A stretch of 64,000 nucleotides of DNA from UBA1479 sp963972065 (GTDB taxonomy: Bacteria; Pseudomonadota; Alphaproteobacteria; Rhodospirillales; Casp-alpha2), in contig CAXAVJ010000007.1 of the NCBI GenBank assembly GCA_963972065.1, positions 8,006 through 72,005 on the forward strand, given 5' to 3'. The stretch's first letter is position 1; the number at the start of each line of letters is the position of its first letter. Both the position numbers and the translations under genes were made by a program. Positions 36,670 through 45,317 of the stretch are shown piece after piece. The notes beneath the pieces are model-generated. The model was not told the origin of the DNA. It worked only from the letters and a program-made list of their open reading frames with translations, and ran no database searches.

Positions 36670-38514
36670 GTGCGTTCAGAAGTGGTGTTCCGAGACGGAA
36701 CGCAGTCCTGGCTGATCTTCGGTCAGGACAGCGGTAAGCCGCCCGATCTGGTTGATTCAAACCAGGTGGTCGTGCGTGCGGGCAACGAGGCCGTGCTGAT
36801 CGATCCCGGCGGCGTCGAGATTTTCCCCGCCGTGTTCGACGGCATCGAACGCGAGGTGCCGCTTGCCGACATCAAACACGTCATCCTGACCCACGAAGAT
36901 CCGGACGCGGGGTCGTCGCTGCCGTTGTGGCGCGAAGTCTGCGTCGACGAACTGAAGGTCCATGTGCCTTGGCTGTGGCTGGGCTATGTCACCCATTACG
37001 ACCGCGAGGCCGATTTCGTCGCGGTACCTGACGAGGGCATGGAAATCCGTTTCGGCGAGGGTGGCCGGCTGCAATTGATCCCCGCCCACTACCTGCATTC
37101 GCCGGGCAATTTCTCGGTCTTCGATCCTGCGGCCAAGGTGCTGTTCTCCGGCGACATCGGTGGCGCCCTGGTGCCGCCCGACGACCGCGACGGGTTCACC
37201 GTGCGTGACTTCGACCGGCACGTCCAATATCTGACCGGGTTCCATCAGCGCTGGATGGGCTCGCCCGCCGCGCGCGACGATTGGATTCGCCGCGTGCGCG
37301 ACCTGGGGCCCGAAATCATTGTGCCGCAGCGCGGACTGGTGTTTACCGGCGCCAATGTCGGCCGCTTTCTCAACTGGTTCGAGAGCTTGGAAATTGGCCT
37401 TGCCGTCAAGGGCGGCACACCGCAGCGGCTGTCTGCGCCGCCGGCGCCCGAGCCCGCCGGTGAACCTGCCGCGGATAGTACCCCGCCCGCGCCGGAGCCG
37501 AAGCCCGAGGTCAAGAAAGGGGCGAAGCCCGACGAATCTCCGATCATGGGTGCGGGGAAACCGCTTGCACGCGCGTTGAAGGAAAGCGGGCGGCAGTTTC
37601 GCCTGATCACCCGCAGCGACTTCGACGGTCTGGTTTGCGCCGTACTGTTCGAGGAAATGGAGCTGATCGACGACATTTTGTTCGTCCATCCGCGCCAGAT
37701 GCAGTACGGCGAGGTCGACCTTACCGACAACGACATTTCGACCAACGTGCCGCTCGATGAGCGGGTCTATCTCGCCTTCGACCACCATCTGAGCGAGATG
37801 GAGCGCGTCGGCGGCAAGAAGGACAATCATGTCATCGACCCGACGGCGCCGTCGGCGGCGCGTGTGGTCTACAACTACTTCGGCGGGGAAGAAGGCTTCC
37901 CCTACGTGTCCGGCGAACTGATGGACGCCGTCGATCAGGCGGATTCGGCGCAGTACGAAATGGACGATGTGCTCAACCCCCAGGGCTGGGCGCTGCTCAA
38001 CTTCATCATGGACCCGCGCACGGGCCTGGGCCGCTTCCGCGGGTTCCGCATTCCCAACTACGAACTGATGATGGGCCTGATCGAGGACTGCCGGAACTTC
38101 ACCATCGAGGAAATCCTGGAACTTCCCGACGTCAAGGAACGCATCGACCTGTACAACGAACACCGGCCCAAGTTCGAGGAACAGCTGCGGCGCTGCACCA
38201 CCATGCACGACAAGCTCGCCGTCATCGACATGCGCAAGGAAACGGACATCTATTGCGGCAATCGGTTCCTGATCTATGCCCTGTTCCCGGAATGCAACAT
38301 CTCCATGCATGTGGTCATGGGAAAACAGGACAAGAACACCGTGTTCGCCGTCGGAAAGTCGATCTTCGACCGATCCTCGCCGGTCAACGTGGGCGAACTG
38401 ATGTTGCGTTTCGGCGGCGGCGGCCACCGCGCCGCCGGCACCTGTCAGGCGGACAATCCGATCGCCGAGGAAACCATGGCTGAGCTGATCCACCGGATGT
38501 CGACGGCCACGTAA
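36670..38514 (+). CDS. Fusion of flavodiiron-type MBL domain and DHH/DHHA1 phosphoesterase
   Basis: A 614-residue protein in two halves. Residues 1-240 form a metallo-beta-lactamase fold of the oxygen-binding diiron type (HEDPDAGSSLPLW, AHYLHSPGNFSVFD, LFSGDIGGAL), lacking a flavodoxin domain. After a Pro/Glu/Ala-rich linker (245-300) comes a DHH/DHHA1 phosphoesterase (ITRSDFDGLVCAVLFEE, LAFDHHLSEME and the RFGGGGHRAAGTC signature). DHH proteins cleave short nucleotides or cyclic dinucleotides; the MBL half could sense or reduce oxygen or NO. A GTG start at 36670 is used. It is the only rightward gene inside the phage locus. Confidence 0.85.
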   Translation: MRSEVVFRDGTQSWLIFGQDSGKPPDLVDSNQVVVRAGNEAVLIDPGGVEIFPAVFDGIEREVPLADIKHVILTHEDPDAGSSLPLWREVCVDELKVHVPWLWLGYVTHYDREADFVAVPDEGMEIRFGEGGRLQLIPAHYLHSPGNFSVFDPAAKVLFSGDIGGALVPPDDRDGFTVRDFDRHVQYLTGFHQRWMGSPAARDDWIRRVRDLGPEIIVPQRGLVFTGANVGRFLNWFESLEIGLAVKGGTPQRLSAPPAPEPAGEPAADSTPPAPEPKPEVKKGAKPDESPIMGAGKPLARALKESGRQFRLITRSDFDGLVCAVLFEEMELIDDILFVHPRQMQYGEVDLTDNDISTNVPLDERVYLAFDHHLSEMERVGGKKDNHVIDPTAPSAARVVYNYFGGEEGFPYVSGELMDAVDQADSAQYEMDDVLNPQGWALLNFIMDPRTGLGRFRGFRIPNYELMMGLIEDCRNFTIEEILELPDVKERIDLYNEHRPKFEEQLRRCTTMHDKLAVIDMRKETDIYCGNRFLIYALFPECNISMHVVMGKQDKNTVFAVGKSIFDRSSPVNVGELMLRFGGGGHRAAGTCQADNPIAEETMAELIHRMSTAT

Positions 38515-38527
38515 CGGCCCTTTTCTC

Positions 38528-38911
38528 CTAGGGTGCCAGCCGCCCGGTCATCAGATACCAGGCCATGGCGGCGGCGGCGCCGGTCAGCGCCAGAAGGGCC
38601 GCGAACAATCCCCGGATCAAGCCCGAGCGCAGCGCCGCGAAGCCCTCCAGAACCTGCACCTGATTTTCCGTGATGCGATCCTGGGTCTGGTCAACCCGGT
38701 CGTGCAGGCGGGCGCGGGCATCGCGGGTCTGGGCCATGAAGGCGCGCAGTTCCTGTCCCATGCGGTCGAACGATTGGGCGGCCTCGCGCGACCGCTCCAC
38801 GCATTGCCGTTCGTGAGCGATGATGGCCTGACGTGCAAGACTTGCCTCGCGCAGAGCCTCGTTGGCGGTATGCAGGGCGCGGGTATCTGTGGTGTCGGCA
38901 GTGGAAGGCAT
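38528..38911 (-). CDS. Coiled-coil protein with C-terminal membrane anchor
   Basis: A 127-residue protein: a long coiled coil (residues 10-95, with ELRAFMAQTRDARARLHDRV) then one transmembrane helix (about 101-121, LIRGLFAALLALTGAAAAMA). No recognised family; similar small tail-anchored coils occur in phage lysis and envelope-modifying functions. It ends 13 bases from the convergent fusion gene. Confidence 0.55.
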   Translation of the reverse strand: MPSTADTTDTRALHTANEALREASLARQAIIAHERQCVERSREAAQSFDRMGQELRAFMAQTRDARARLHDRVDQTQDRITENQVQVLEGFAALRSGLIRGLFAALLALTGAAAAMAWYLMTGRLAP

Positions 38912-38947
38912 GCGGGTCAGTCCCTAACAATTCACGCCGAACCGGCG

Positions 38948-39628
38948 TCAGGGGGTGAAGACAATCAGGTTGTGGATGTAGTGGACAATGACCAACGGCA
39001 CGATGGACCGTGTCAGGCAATACAGATACCCGTACATGACGCCCGACAGAGAGATCACCACCGTCCAGACAATGCCTTGGGACCAATGGGCGGCCCCGAA
39101 CAGAAGGCCCGCGATCAGAATGCTGGTTCCCAGACTAGGGACATAGCGGAAGACGACGGCGATCAGAACGGCGCGGTAGAAGACTTCCTCTGCGACCGAA
39201 TTCAGCATCAGCCCAAATGTCAGGTCGAAATATCGCACGATGTCGTCATGGTACGCAGGGATGTTCGCGACGACGGGAGCTTCCAGCCAAGAACTGAAAA
39301 ATTCCCCCAGGCCATGAAGCAGATGATCGCAAAGGAGTATGCCGGCCAAGAGAGCTAGAACATGTCCGTTCAGCCACCCGGAACCGCTCCACGGCAAATC
39401 GGGCGCTGAGATTGATTGCCGAACGATCGCGCGGACGGGGGCGGTGGAAAGGCAAAGAATGACGATCAGGGACTTTTTTACATAGTCTGCGAGGAGATAG
39501 TCGTTGATCTCCGTGATTTGCGTTCCCAGCAAGAAGTCATCCAGGACATTGACGATCAGGATCGCCGCGACAAATGCCGTTTCAAAATGCGTGACGGAAA
39601 GCGGGCGGGCGAGTTGGAAGTCTCTCAT
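38948..39628 (-). CDS. CPBP-family intramembrane metalloprotease
   Basis: A 226-residue polytopic membrane protein with the Abi/CPBP signature: SVAEEVFYRAVLI (Glu-Glu-x3-Arg, motif 1), FGAAHW (motif 2) and VHYIHN (motif 3). Such proteases process CAAX-like substrates in eukaryotes and in bacteria often give self-immunity to bacteriocins. It lies 105 bases downstream of the shared-domain protein copy C, the same relative place as the two-TM proteins behind copies A and B. This supports an immunity role, by position only. Confidence 0.85.
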   Translation of the reverse strand: MRDFQLARPLSVTHFETAFVAAILIVNVLDDFLLGTQITEINDYLLADYVKKSLIVILCLSTAPVRAIVRQSISAPDLPWSGSGWLNGHVLALLAGILLCDHLLHGLGEFFSSWLEAPVVANIPAYHDDIVRYFDLTFGLMLNSVAEEVFYRAVLIAVVFRYVPSLGTSILIAGLLFGAAHWSQGIVWTVVISLSGVMYGYLYCLTRSIVPLVIVHYIHNLIVFTP

Positions 39629-39733
39629 CTATGCGCCAAATAAAATGTCCGCGACGGTAAAATTCCATGATTACGATAACGCCTTTCGCTGATGGTGTCG
39701 CTTGTGAAACGGCCGTCGCGGACGTGTGGACAT

Positions 39734-40303
39734 TCAACCCCTTCTTCCACCGACGGGGGTCTTGCCCATGAACGGGATGCGTTCACCGCGCTGCTGATAA
39801 AGCCAGTAATTGAATTTTTGCAGCAGTTTGTCGATGGTGCCGTCTTCCGTGCGGGACGTTTCCGGAGACTCTCCTGAAAACCAAGGATAGGGACTGTTCG
39901 CGTTCTCCGACGCACGCATCCGTCCAGACGTCACGGCCCGCTGGGACAGAACCTCGGTCGGGCCCCAGGGTTTGACGATTCCGTCGACCCGGAGCCCGTC
40001 ACCGGCCAGTTCGTTCAGCTTTATCTGGCCCTTTTCGATGGCGCTGAGAAAGTCTTCATCGGCGTCCCGTGTGGCCGCCGGCATCAGCTTGTTTTCGGCA
40101 AGGAAGGTGGAGACTGTGTGCACGTCGTCCGCCCTGTTCTCCTGGCCGCGCCCGACGGATGCGGTCAGGAAGCTGCGCCCATAACCCCCCATTCCGTCCG
40201 CGCCGCCGACACCCGGTAAACCGGGTTCGGGAGCATCTCCGGACCGGTCTGGGGTTGTGGCCTGTGCGGCCGGCAAGGTGTGATCCTGTTCCGTGGTTCC
40301 CAA
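39734..40303 (-). CDS. Shared N-terminal domain protein with short distinct C-terminus (copy C)
   Basis: A 189-residue protein. Residues 27-130 are the domain shared with copies A and B (GLPGVGGADGMGGYG, RSFLTASVGRGQENRADDV, PAATRDADEDFL, KPWGPTEVLSQRAVTSG). The C-terminal ~55 residues are unrelated to the transglycosylase module (DGTIDKLLQKFNYWLYQQRG). A TTG at 40303 is the likely start because AGGAGG lies seven bases upstream and it follows the terminase stop closely. It could be a short effector or a truncated version. The shared domain is unknown to me; having it in three loci with different ends marks it as a trafficking or packaging module. Confidence 0.68.
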   Translation of the reverse strand: MGTTEQDHTLPAAQATTPDRSGDAPEPGLPGVGGADGMGGYGRSFLTASVGRGQENRADDVHTVSTFLAENKLMPAATRDADEDFLSAIEKGQIKLNELAGDGLRVDGIVKPWGPTEVLSQRAVTSGRMRASENANSPYPWFSGESPETSRTEDGTIDKLLQKFNYWLYQQRGERIPFMGKTPVGGRRG

Positions 40304-40338
40304 GGGAATCCTCCTTTTCCAATTGACTGCGACGATCG

Positions 40339-41862
40339 TCACAAAACGAAATCCGTCTTTGCCGTGAAGGTGCCGCCGCCCCGCCAGTTGGGTTTGCGGC
40401 GTGTCAGGCCGTCGGCCGGCGGAACTCCTCGGCCCAGGCGCACGGGTTCCGCCAGCAGGCAGCCGGCGACCGCGTCCAGGCCGTCGTCCCGGCAGGTCGC
40501 GCCGGGGGCCCATTCGCGCATTTCGCGGACAAAGGGTGTGTGCCAGACGCTATCGTGGGCGTGCAAGCGCCCGGCCGCCAGGACGGCGTCGAAGGCATCC
40601 AGGATACGCAGGTCCTTGGCGCGGTGGCTGGTCGCTTCGATCACCGCCGCCTCGACCCCGGCGGTGCCCAGGGCGCGACGCAGCAGGCCCGGCAGGAACC
40701 GCCCGATGCCGTTGGTCTCTAGCGTCACCGAGGGCAGATGGTGGTCGCGCAGGAAGGCGGCGACCTGCCGGCATTGCTGCGAGGCCTCGTCGCGGTCGTC
40801 TTTGCCCGATCCCGTTGCCGCGCGCGCCGCCTCCGCCGGGTCATGTTCCAGGTAACGGACGGCATGCAGGTAATGGATACCGTCGTTGTCCGTGAACAGC
40901 GCGGCGACTACGCTGGCGTCGCCGGCGCCCGGCGCGCCGTATGCAGGGTCCCACCAGCAGGACGCCGACGCCAGGCGCTTGCCGCCGAGGGTCAGGACGC
41001 CGACGCCGTTGCGTTCCGCATAGTCTAGCGGATGGGCGTAAGGGATTAGGCGGTCCGGGTCGAGGCGGCTGTCCAGAATGTTGACGGGCTCCAACAGCAT
41101 CTGGCTACGGAACTTGTTGGGGCCGCTGCGGTCGCGGATCGCGTCGATGCGGGCAATGGGAAACCGTTCCGGCCATCGCGACCTTCCGCCGGGACCCAGC
41201 AACGGGACCTCGAGCCTCTGGAACCCGGCGAGGAACGGCTTGCCGTCCGCCGCGCCGGCCCGCGCCTCGGCCGCGTAGATGGTGTCATAGGTGTGGGGCG
41301 TGCCGACATAAAGCTGGAGGCCGCCCGGCACCAAAACGTATTCGATTTCCGCCAGGCGCGCGCGTAGGTCGGCGCGTTTGGACGCGGTGTCGCAGGTGTT
41401 GGGCACCTCGACATCGTCACAGATCACCACGTCGGCGCGGGATCCGGTCAGGTTGGCGCCGATGCCGCGGGCTAGCATGGAAGGATCGCGCAGTTCCGCC
41501 CGGCGGTTGACCGTGAACTGTTCCGACGCCCATTGGTCGGCCCGCGGCGGCTTCAGGTGCCGTGTCAGCGGGTGGCGTTCGATGATGCGTTTGACGTTGC
41601 GCACCATCTTGCGCGCCAGCGCCAGATCCGCCGCCAACACCATGATACGCAGGTCCGGGTCGCGCCACAGCATCCAGGCGCAGAACAGGCCGACCAGGGT
41701 CGACTTGCCCGAATTGCGGAAGGCCATCAGCAGCAATTCGTGGCGGCCCGCCTGGCGCTCGCCCTCCAGCCACTGGGCCATGTGGATATGGAGGTCCGGC
41801 GTGTTCAGCCCCTGCAGGTTGTTCCACAGGACGACGAAGACGGCGAAGTTGACCGGCGGCAT
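40339..41862 (-). CDS. Phage terminase large subunit
   Basis: A 507-residue packaging motor. The ATPase has Walker A AFRNSGKST (47-55) and Walker B VVICDDVEVP (Asp149, Asp150); the C-terminal nuclease has WWDPAYGAPGAGDASV and RDDGLDAVAG with acidic metal ligands. It pumps DNA into the capsid and cuts it. No small subunit gene is recognised. Its start follows the 2OG oxygenase gene by 27 bases, so the packaging gene is in the same transcript as the radical SAM block. Confidence 0.93.
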   Translation of the reverse strand: MPPVNFAVFVVLWNNLQGLNTPDLHIHMAQWLEGERQAGRHELLLMAFRNSGKSTLVGLFCAWMLWRDPDLRIMVLAADLALARKMVRNVKRIIERHPLTRHLKPPRADQWASEQFTVNRRAELRDPSMLARGIGANLTGSRADVVICDDVEVPNTCDTASKRADLRARLAEIEYVLVPGGLQLYVGTPHTYDTIYAAEARAGAADGKPFLAGFQRLEVPLLGPGGRSRWPERFPIARIDAIRDRSGPNKFRSQMLLEPVNILDSRLDPDRLIPYAHPLDYAERNGVGVLTLGGKRLASASCWWDPAYGAPGAGDASVVAALFTDNDGIHYLHAVRYLEHDPAEAARAATGSGKDDRDEASQQCRQVAAFLRDHHLPSVTLETNGIGRFLPGLLRRALGTAGVEAAVIEATSHRAKDLRILDAFDAVLAAGRLHAHDSVWHTPFVREMREWAPGATCRDDGLDAVAGCLLAEPVRLGRGVPPADGLTRRKPNWRGGGTFTAKTDFVL

Positions 41863-41889
41863 AGACCCTCGCGGCTGTGATGATGTCGG

Positions 41890-42492
41890 TTACGGGCAGG
41901 CCCTGGGTTGGTCGGCGGTCGGCCTGGGGCCTTCTGCGAACATGAAGTTCACGGGCAGGGAGACCCGGGCCGCGACCGGCCCGAAGTTGGGCGTCGAACA
42001 ATGGCGCATGTTACCCGCCATGAAGATCAGCCGGCCCGGCGGCGTGTCCAGCCGATGGCATCGTGCGGGATCGGCCTCGTCCTGAATGATCAGGTCGCCG
42101 CCGTTGCCCTGCACCGAATAGACGGCGACCACGGGGGTCTCCCCATGGTCGTGCCAGGGAACGCCTTCGTTGGGTTTGTAATGATTGCACCAGGACCTGT
42201 GGCGGAAGGGCCGACCGACAAGCGTCGGGTGCCAGCGTTCAAGATAAATGGCGAGCGCCGCGTAGAGCCGCTCCGCCAAGCCGGCCAGTCCTGGCGGCAG
42301 GGGTTTACGGTCGAACAGGCATTTCGTGGCCCGGCGGTTCAGAATGCTGTCACCGTGGATGCGGTCCGGCGTCGCGTCGGTGGTGCGCATTTCCGCCAGG
42401 ATCAGATCGTTCATGGCGGCGATGCGGCCGCCGGCGAAATCGAAGGTCATGACTTCTGGGATCGGCTCCGACTGGCGGACAAGATCACGCAT
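41890..42492 (-). CDS. 2OG-Fe(II) oxygenase-like protein (2OG-FeII_Oxy_5 type)
   Basis: A 200-residue double-stranded beta-helix enzyme. The metal centre is likely formed by His114 and His116 in PWHDHGET and His164 in AGNMRHCSTP, with Arg176 in ARVSLPVNF for the keto acid. Order and spacing match the PF13759-type oxygenases often carried by phages. Probable role: hydroxylation of a protein or peptide side chain in the host cytoplasm. Its start overlaps the stop of the radical SAM gene by eight bases, so both may act on one substrate (inference). Confidence 0.8.
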   Translation of the reverse strand: MRDLVRQSEPIPEVMTFDFAGGRIAAMNDLILAEMRTTDATPDRIHGDSILNRRATKCLFDRKPLPPGLAGLAERLYAALAIYLERWHPTLVGRPFRHRSWCNHYKPNEGVPWHDHGETPVVAVYSVQGNGGDLIIQDEADPARCHRLDTPPGRLIFMAGNMRHCSTPNFGPVAARVSLPVNFMFAEGPRPTADQPRACP

Positions 42493-43900
42493 TAACAGCC
42501 TCCGCCTGATCTGCGTGCGCCAGACGGATGACCTCCACCGATGCGGTACCGGGCCGGCGGATGAAGGCGCCGTCCAGGGCGTCGATTCGGATCAGCGTCC
42601 TGCCGGTCAGATAATAGAGGGCCGCCGCCAGCATGGCTGTGTTGTAGGTGAAGCTGACATCGCAGGCGGCCTGCCAGTACTTTCCTTCCAGAAACATGCA
42701 GGACCCCTTGCACAGTTGCACCACGGGGCAGCTACGGCATTCGTCGCGGGTCTGGTGATGGTGCGCCGTGTCCAGGCGCACGGCGGTCAGGTCGCGGACA
42801 TTGCCCAGGTTGTGGTGGGGGTCGTCGGCGGACACGTTATGGCAGGTTGTCACCTCACCCATCAGGTTGACGGCGATGGTGTCCTCGCGGTCCATGCCGC
42901 ATTTCTGGCCAAGAGCGGCAAGTGGTCGCTTCTTGCCGAGCGAGTCGAGAAAGTCCTCGATCTTGTTGCGCACGGAATTGCAGCCGGGCACGGTCAGGCC
43001 GTTGGCCGCCTCGGCGAACAGGGTGTGCAGAGCCACCCGGTGGCCCGCCTCGTCCTGCGGTGTGCAGGCCAGGGCGTCGTCGTCATAGGGCAGTAGAATT
43101 TCTTCCGTGTTGGAAGAAATCGATCCCGGCGGCACGCCCAGCTTGTCTTCGATATGGCGGCGCACGGCGGCGAGGGAATAATTCCACCGTGTCAGCACCG
43201 TGCCGAAGCCCAGGCCGAAGGTTGGCCCATCGTCGAAAGGCTCGTCCGCGCTGCCCAACTGCCCCGCCGCCGTCATCAGCCGGCGGATCAGCCGGCACTT
43301 CTCCGGATCGTCCAGGATGTCTTCCGGGTTGCGGTATTTCTGGGCCGGACCGTCATGGCTGATCTGCACCCCGACCCGCTGGGCGATCAGCCAGTCGATC
43401 TTCTCATCGTCGAGCAGCGAGCCGTTGGTGATGACGTTGAACCGAGCCCTGGGATAGCGTCGGCGCAGTTCGTCGCCGAGAATTTTCAGCTTGGTCCAAT
43501 AGACGAAGGGCTCGCCGCCCCAGAACTCGATCCTCAGATCGTCGCCGCCGTTCTTGGCGGCGCCGTCGGTCGCGAACCAGGTATCGAGATTGCGCAGGAA
43601 CAGTTTCGCGTCCTCTACCGCGCCGCCCAGAAAAGTGTTCCAGCTCGCCTGATTGCAATAGGCGCAGGCGTAATTGCACTTGAAGCCCATCTGGATTTTC
43701 AGGGTGCGGATGCCTACCTTGCGGCCGGGGTTGTCCGGCGACACGCGCTGCGGCACGGGCCAGGACACAGGACCCTCGGTGGTGAAGGCGGGATGGACGA
43801 TCTGCCCGTCGTCGCCACCTTCGCGAATCAGGGTGGAGTCCTTGGGGTCGTAGAGAAGATGGAGGATGTCCTCCCCTTCCAGGGTCAGTCTGTAGGTCAT
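42485..43900 (-). CDS. Radical SAM/SPASM enzyme (peptide maturase-like)
   Basis: A 471-residue radical SAM protein. The SAM-binding cluster motif is Cys75-x3-Cys79-x2-Cys82 (KCNYACAYC), followed by EFWGGEPF and VITNGSLL typical of this fold. The C-terminal SPASM domain holds further cluster cysteines (334, 353, 388, 391, 397, 401, 413; CRSCPVVQLCKGSC). Enzymes with SPASM domains modify ribosomal peptides or sulfatases by radical chemistry, for example thioether links from cysteines. No peptide-binding RRE domain is evident. It is coupled (TGATG) to the unknown protein upstream, and a cysteine-tract protein is three genes upstream in the same transcript. Confidence 0.9.
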   Translation of the reverse strand: MTYRLTLEGEDILHLLYDPKDSTLIREGGDDGQIVHPAFTTEGPVSWPVPQRVSPDNPGRKVGIRTLKIQMGFKCNYACAYCNQASWNTFLGGAVEDAKLFLRNLDTWFATDGAAKNGGDDLRIEFWGGEPFVYWTKLKILGDELRRRYPRARFNVITNGSLLDDEKIDWLIAQRVGVQISHDGPAQKYRNPEDILDDPEKCRLIRRLMTAAGQLGSADEPFDDGPTFGLGFGTVLTRWNYSLAAVRRHIEDKLGVPPGSISSNTEEILLPYDDDALACTPQDEAGHRVALHTLFAEAANGLTVPGCNSVRNKIEDFLDSLGKKRPLAALGQKCGMDREDTIAVNLMGEVTTCHNVSADDPHHNLGNVRDLTAVRLDTAHHHQTRDECRSCPVVQLCKGSCMFLEGKYWQAACDVSFTYNTAMLAAALYYLTGRTLIRIDALDGAFIRRPGTASVEVIRLAHADQAEAVNA

Positions 43901-44595
43901 CAGCCGAACTCCCAGTCCACGGGTTGAGGCGGCGGTACGGAAAAACGGCCGAATTCAGGGTTCGGCGTGCCGTCCGGGAGGGTCTCCCTCACGTCCCGGT
44001 AAGCCACGGCGTTTTCCGGTCGGGTCGCGTCGAAGGAGCCGACGAATCCCAGAGGCCCCTGGCGCGCCTCTATGATTACGCCATCACTGATGAACCCGTT
44101 CGTCGGTTCGCCGTCGGAGATGACTTTGAGTGCGGGAACCGTGCCGATGCCCGTGGTGTCGAGAATGTGCTGCAGAAACCCGAAGACATAAACGTGTTGC
44201 TTGTGATGCCAATGCGGGTACTGGGCCGCTTGGCGCAGGGCGGTCGTGGCCAGAACGGCCATGTCGTCCAACTCCATGATCCGATAGGGCTCCGGAGCCG
44301 GCGTTCCGTCGAACAAGGTGCTGACATAGTGGACAGCACCGTCCCGCATGGCCTCGGGGTTCCATGGAATGACGACGTCCCCGACCGGCGCCAACAGCAC
44401 GCCGGCAAGGCGCGGCGACAGGTCTTCACCAAGGGCGTTGCTTCCGGCGCCCCCCTCGCCAGGCCGATTGACGCCGTCGCGTTGGCGGTACCATGTGCGC
44501 AGGCGCAGATGATCCGCTGCCACCGTGCAGTCATGAACCAGGTTCTCGACGGTTGATCCGGCAACGGTCCAGGCGCGTCGTGCTCGCTTCAACAT
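43900..44595 (-). CDS. Unknown protein coupled to the radical SAM gene
   Basis: A 231-residue protein (LKRARRAWTVAGSTVENLVH at the start) without a recognised family. It has a histidine-rich patch (QYPHWHHKQHVYVFGFLQH), a GEPTNGFISDGVIIEARQG loop and a Pro-rich acidic end (VPPPQPVDWEFG). No signal peptide or membrane segment. Start at 44595 overlaps the previous stop by seven bases; the stop overlaps the radical SAM start. Given this tight coupling it may be a partner or substrate carrier of the maturase; a structural role is also possible. Confidence 0.6.
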   Translation of the reverse strand: MLKRARRAWTVAGSTVENLVHDCTVAADHLRLRTWYRQRDGVNRPGEGGAGSNALGEDLSPRLAGVLLAPVGDVVIPWNPEAMRDGAVHYVSTLFDGTPAPEPYRIMELDDMAVLATTALRQAAQYPHWHHKQHVYVFGFLQHILDTTGIGTVPALKVISDGEPTNGFISDGVIIEARQGPLGFVGSFDATRPENAVAYRDVRETLPDGTPNPEFGRFSVPPPQPVDWEFG

Positions 44596-45317
44596 GGGCC
44601 CGGCTCGCTCTGCAGACCACGGTCTTCCTGCGTCGGCGCCGCGGGGTGAACCCGCTGGACGTAGCGCGCGGCGGCGGCCGCGACCCATATGGTCAGGGCG
44701 ACGACGACGCCCGTATAGGCCCAGGCCCAGACCTGGAGCCCGGCGCCGCCGGCGGCGGCGAACAGCACGATCCAGTAATCGTTGCGACAGGCATCGAGGC
44801 CCCACTTCACCCGGCGCATGATGGGCCGCTGGCGCGGGGTCAAAAGCTTCTGCGGATTCCAGGGAACGACACCCAGGCGCTGGCGCTTTGCCAGGCTCCA
44901 GCCGACGCCCATGAGCATGAGGCGCAGCAGGACCGCCGCTCCGGCGCCGACCCAGACCAGGGCCAGATCATTCTGACGCAGGCCGATGACGACCATGACG
45001 AGGACCATGGTCACGTAGCCGACGGCGATGTCGTAGAGCCCGCCCAGGTTGGTGGCGCGGTCCGTGGCGCGGGCGACATGACCGTCGATCCAGTCGACCC
45101 AGCGCGAGGCGAAGATCAGGCCCGCGCCGGCCACGGCGGAGCCCCAATCCGTCCCGTGCCAGATGACGGCCAGGCCGACGAGCGCCAGGATCAGGCTTGC
45201 CGTCGTGATCCAGTTGGGATGCAGCCAGGTCAGCCGGGGGGCGGTGGCCAGGGCCGTGTCACGGTCCCAGTTGAGCAGCCGGTCGCGGGTCATGGCGGGG
45301 GGCATGCCAGAAGTCAT
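44589..45317 (-). CDS. CDP-alcohol phosphotransferase-like membrane protein lacking the fourth Asp
   Basis: A 242-residue membrane protein with about six helices. The family motif is D75-x2-D78-G-x2-A-R-x8-G92-x3-D96-x3-Gly100: the fourth Asp, the catalytic base in the family, is Gly. CDP-alcohol phosphotransferases make phospholipid head groups or inositol phosphates. Without the fourth Asp it may be inactive, have a binding role, or use another base. The start at 45317 (GGAG upstream) overlaps the cysteine-tract gene by 59 bases. A phospholipid enzyme inside a terminase operon is unexpected. Confidence 0.75.
   Translation of the reverse strand: MTSGMPPAMTRDRLLNWDRDTALATAPRLTWLHPNWITTASLILALVGLAVIWHGTDWGSAVAGAGLIFASRWVDWIDGHVARATDRATNLGGLYDIAVGYVTMVLVMVVIGLRQNDLALVWVGAGAAVLLRLMLMGVGWSLAKRQRLGVVPWNPQKLLTPRQRPIMRRVKWGLDACRNDYWIVLFAAAGGAGLQVWAWAYTGVVVALTIWVAAAAARYVQRVHPAAPTQEDRGLQSEPGPC

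Noticed and set aside
41890..43900. Radical SAM plus oxygenase as a sulfatase-maturation or cofactor pathway
   Set aside because: No sulfatase or PQQ-type genes are near; the only cysteine-rich candidate in the transcript is the Hint protein.
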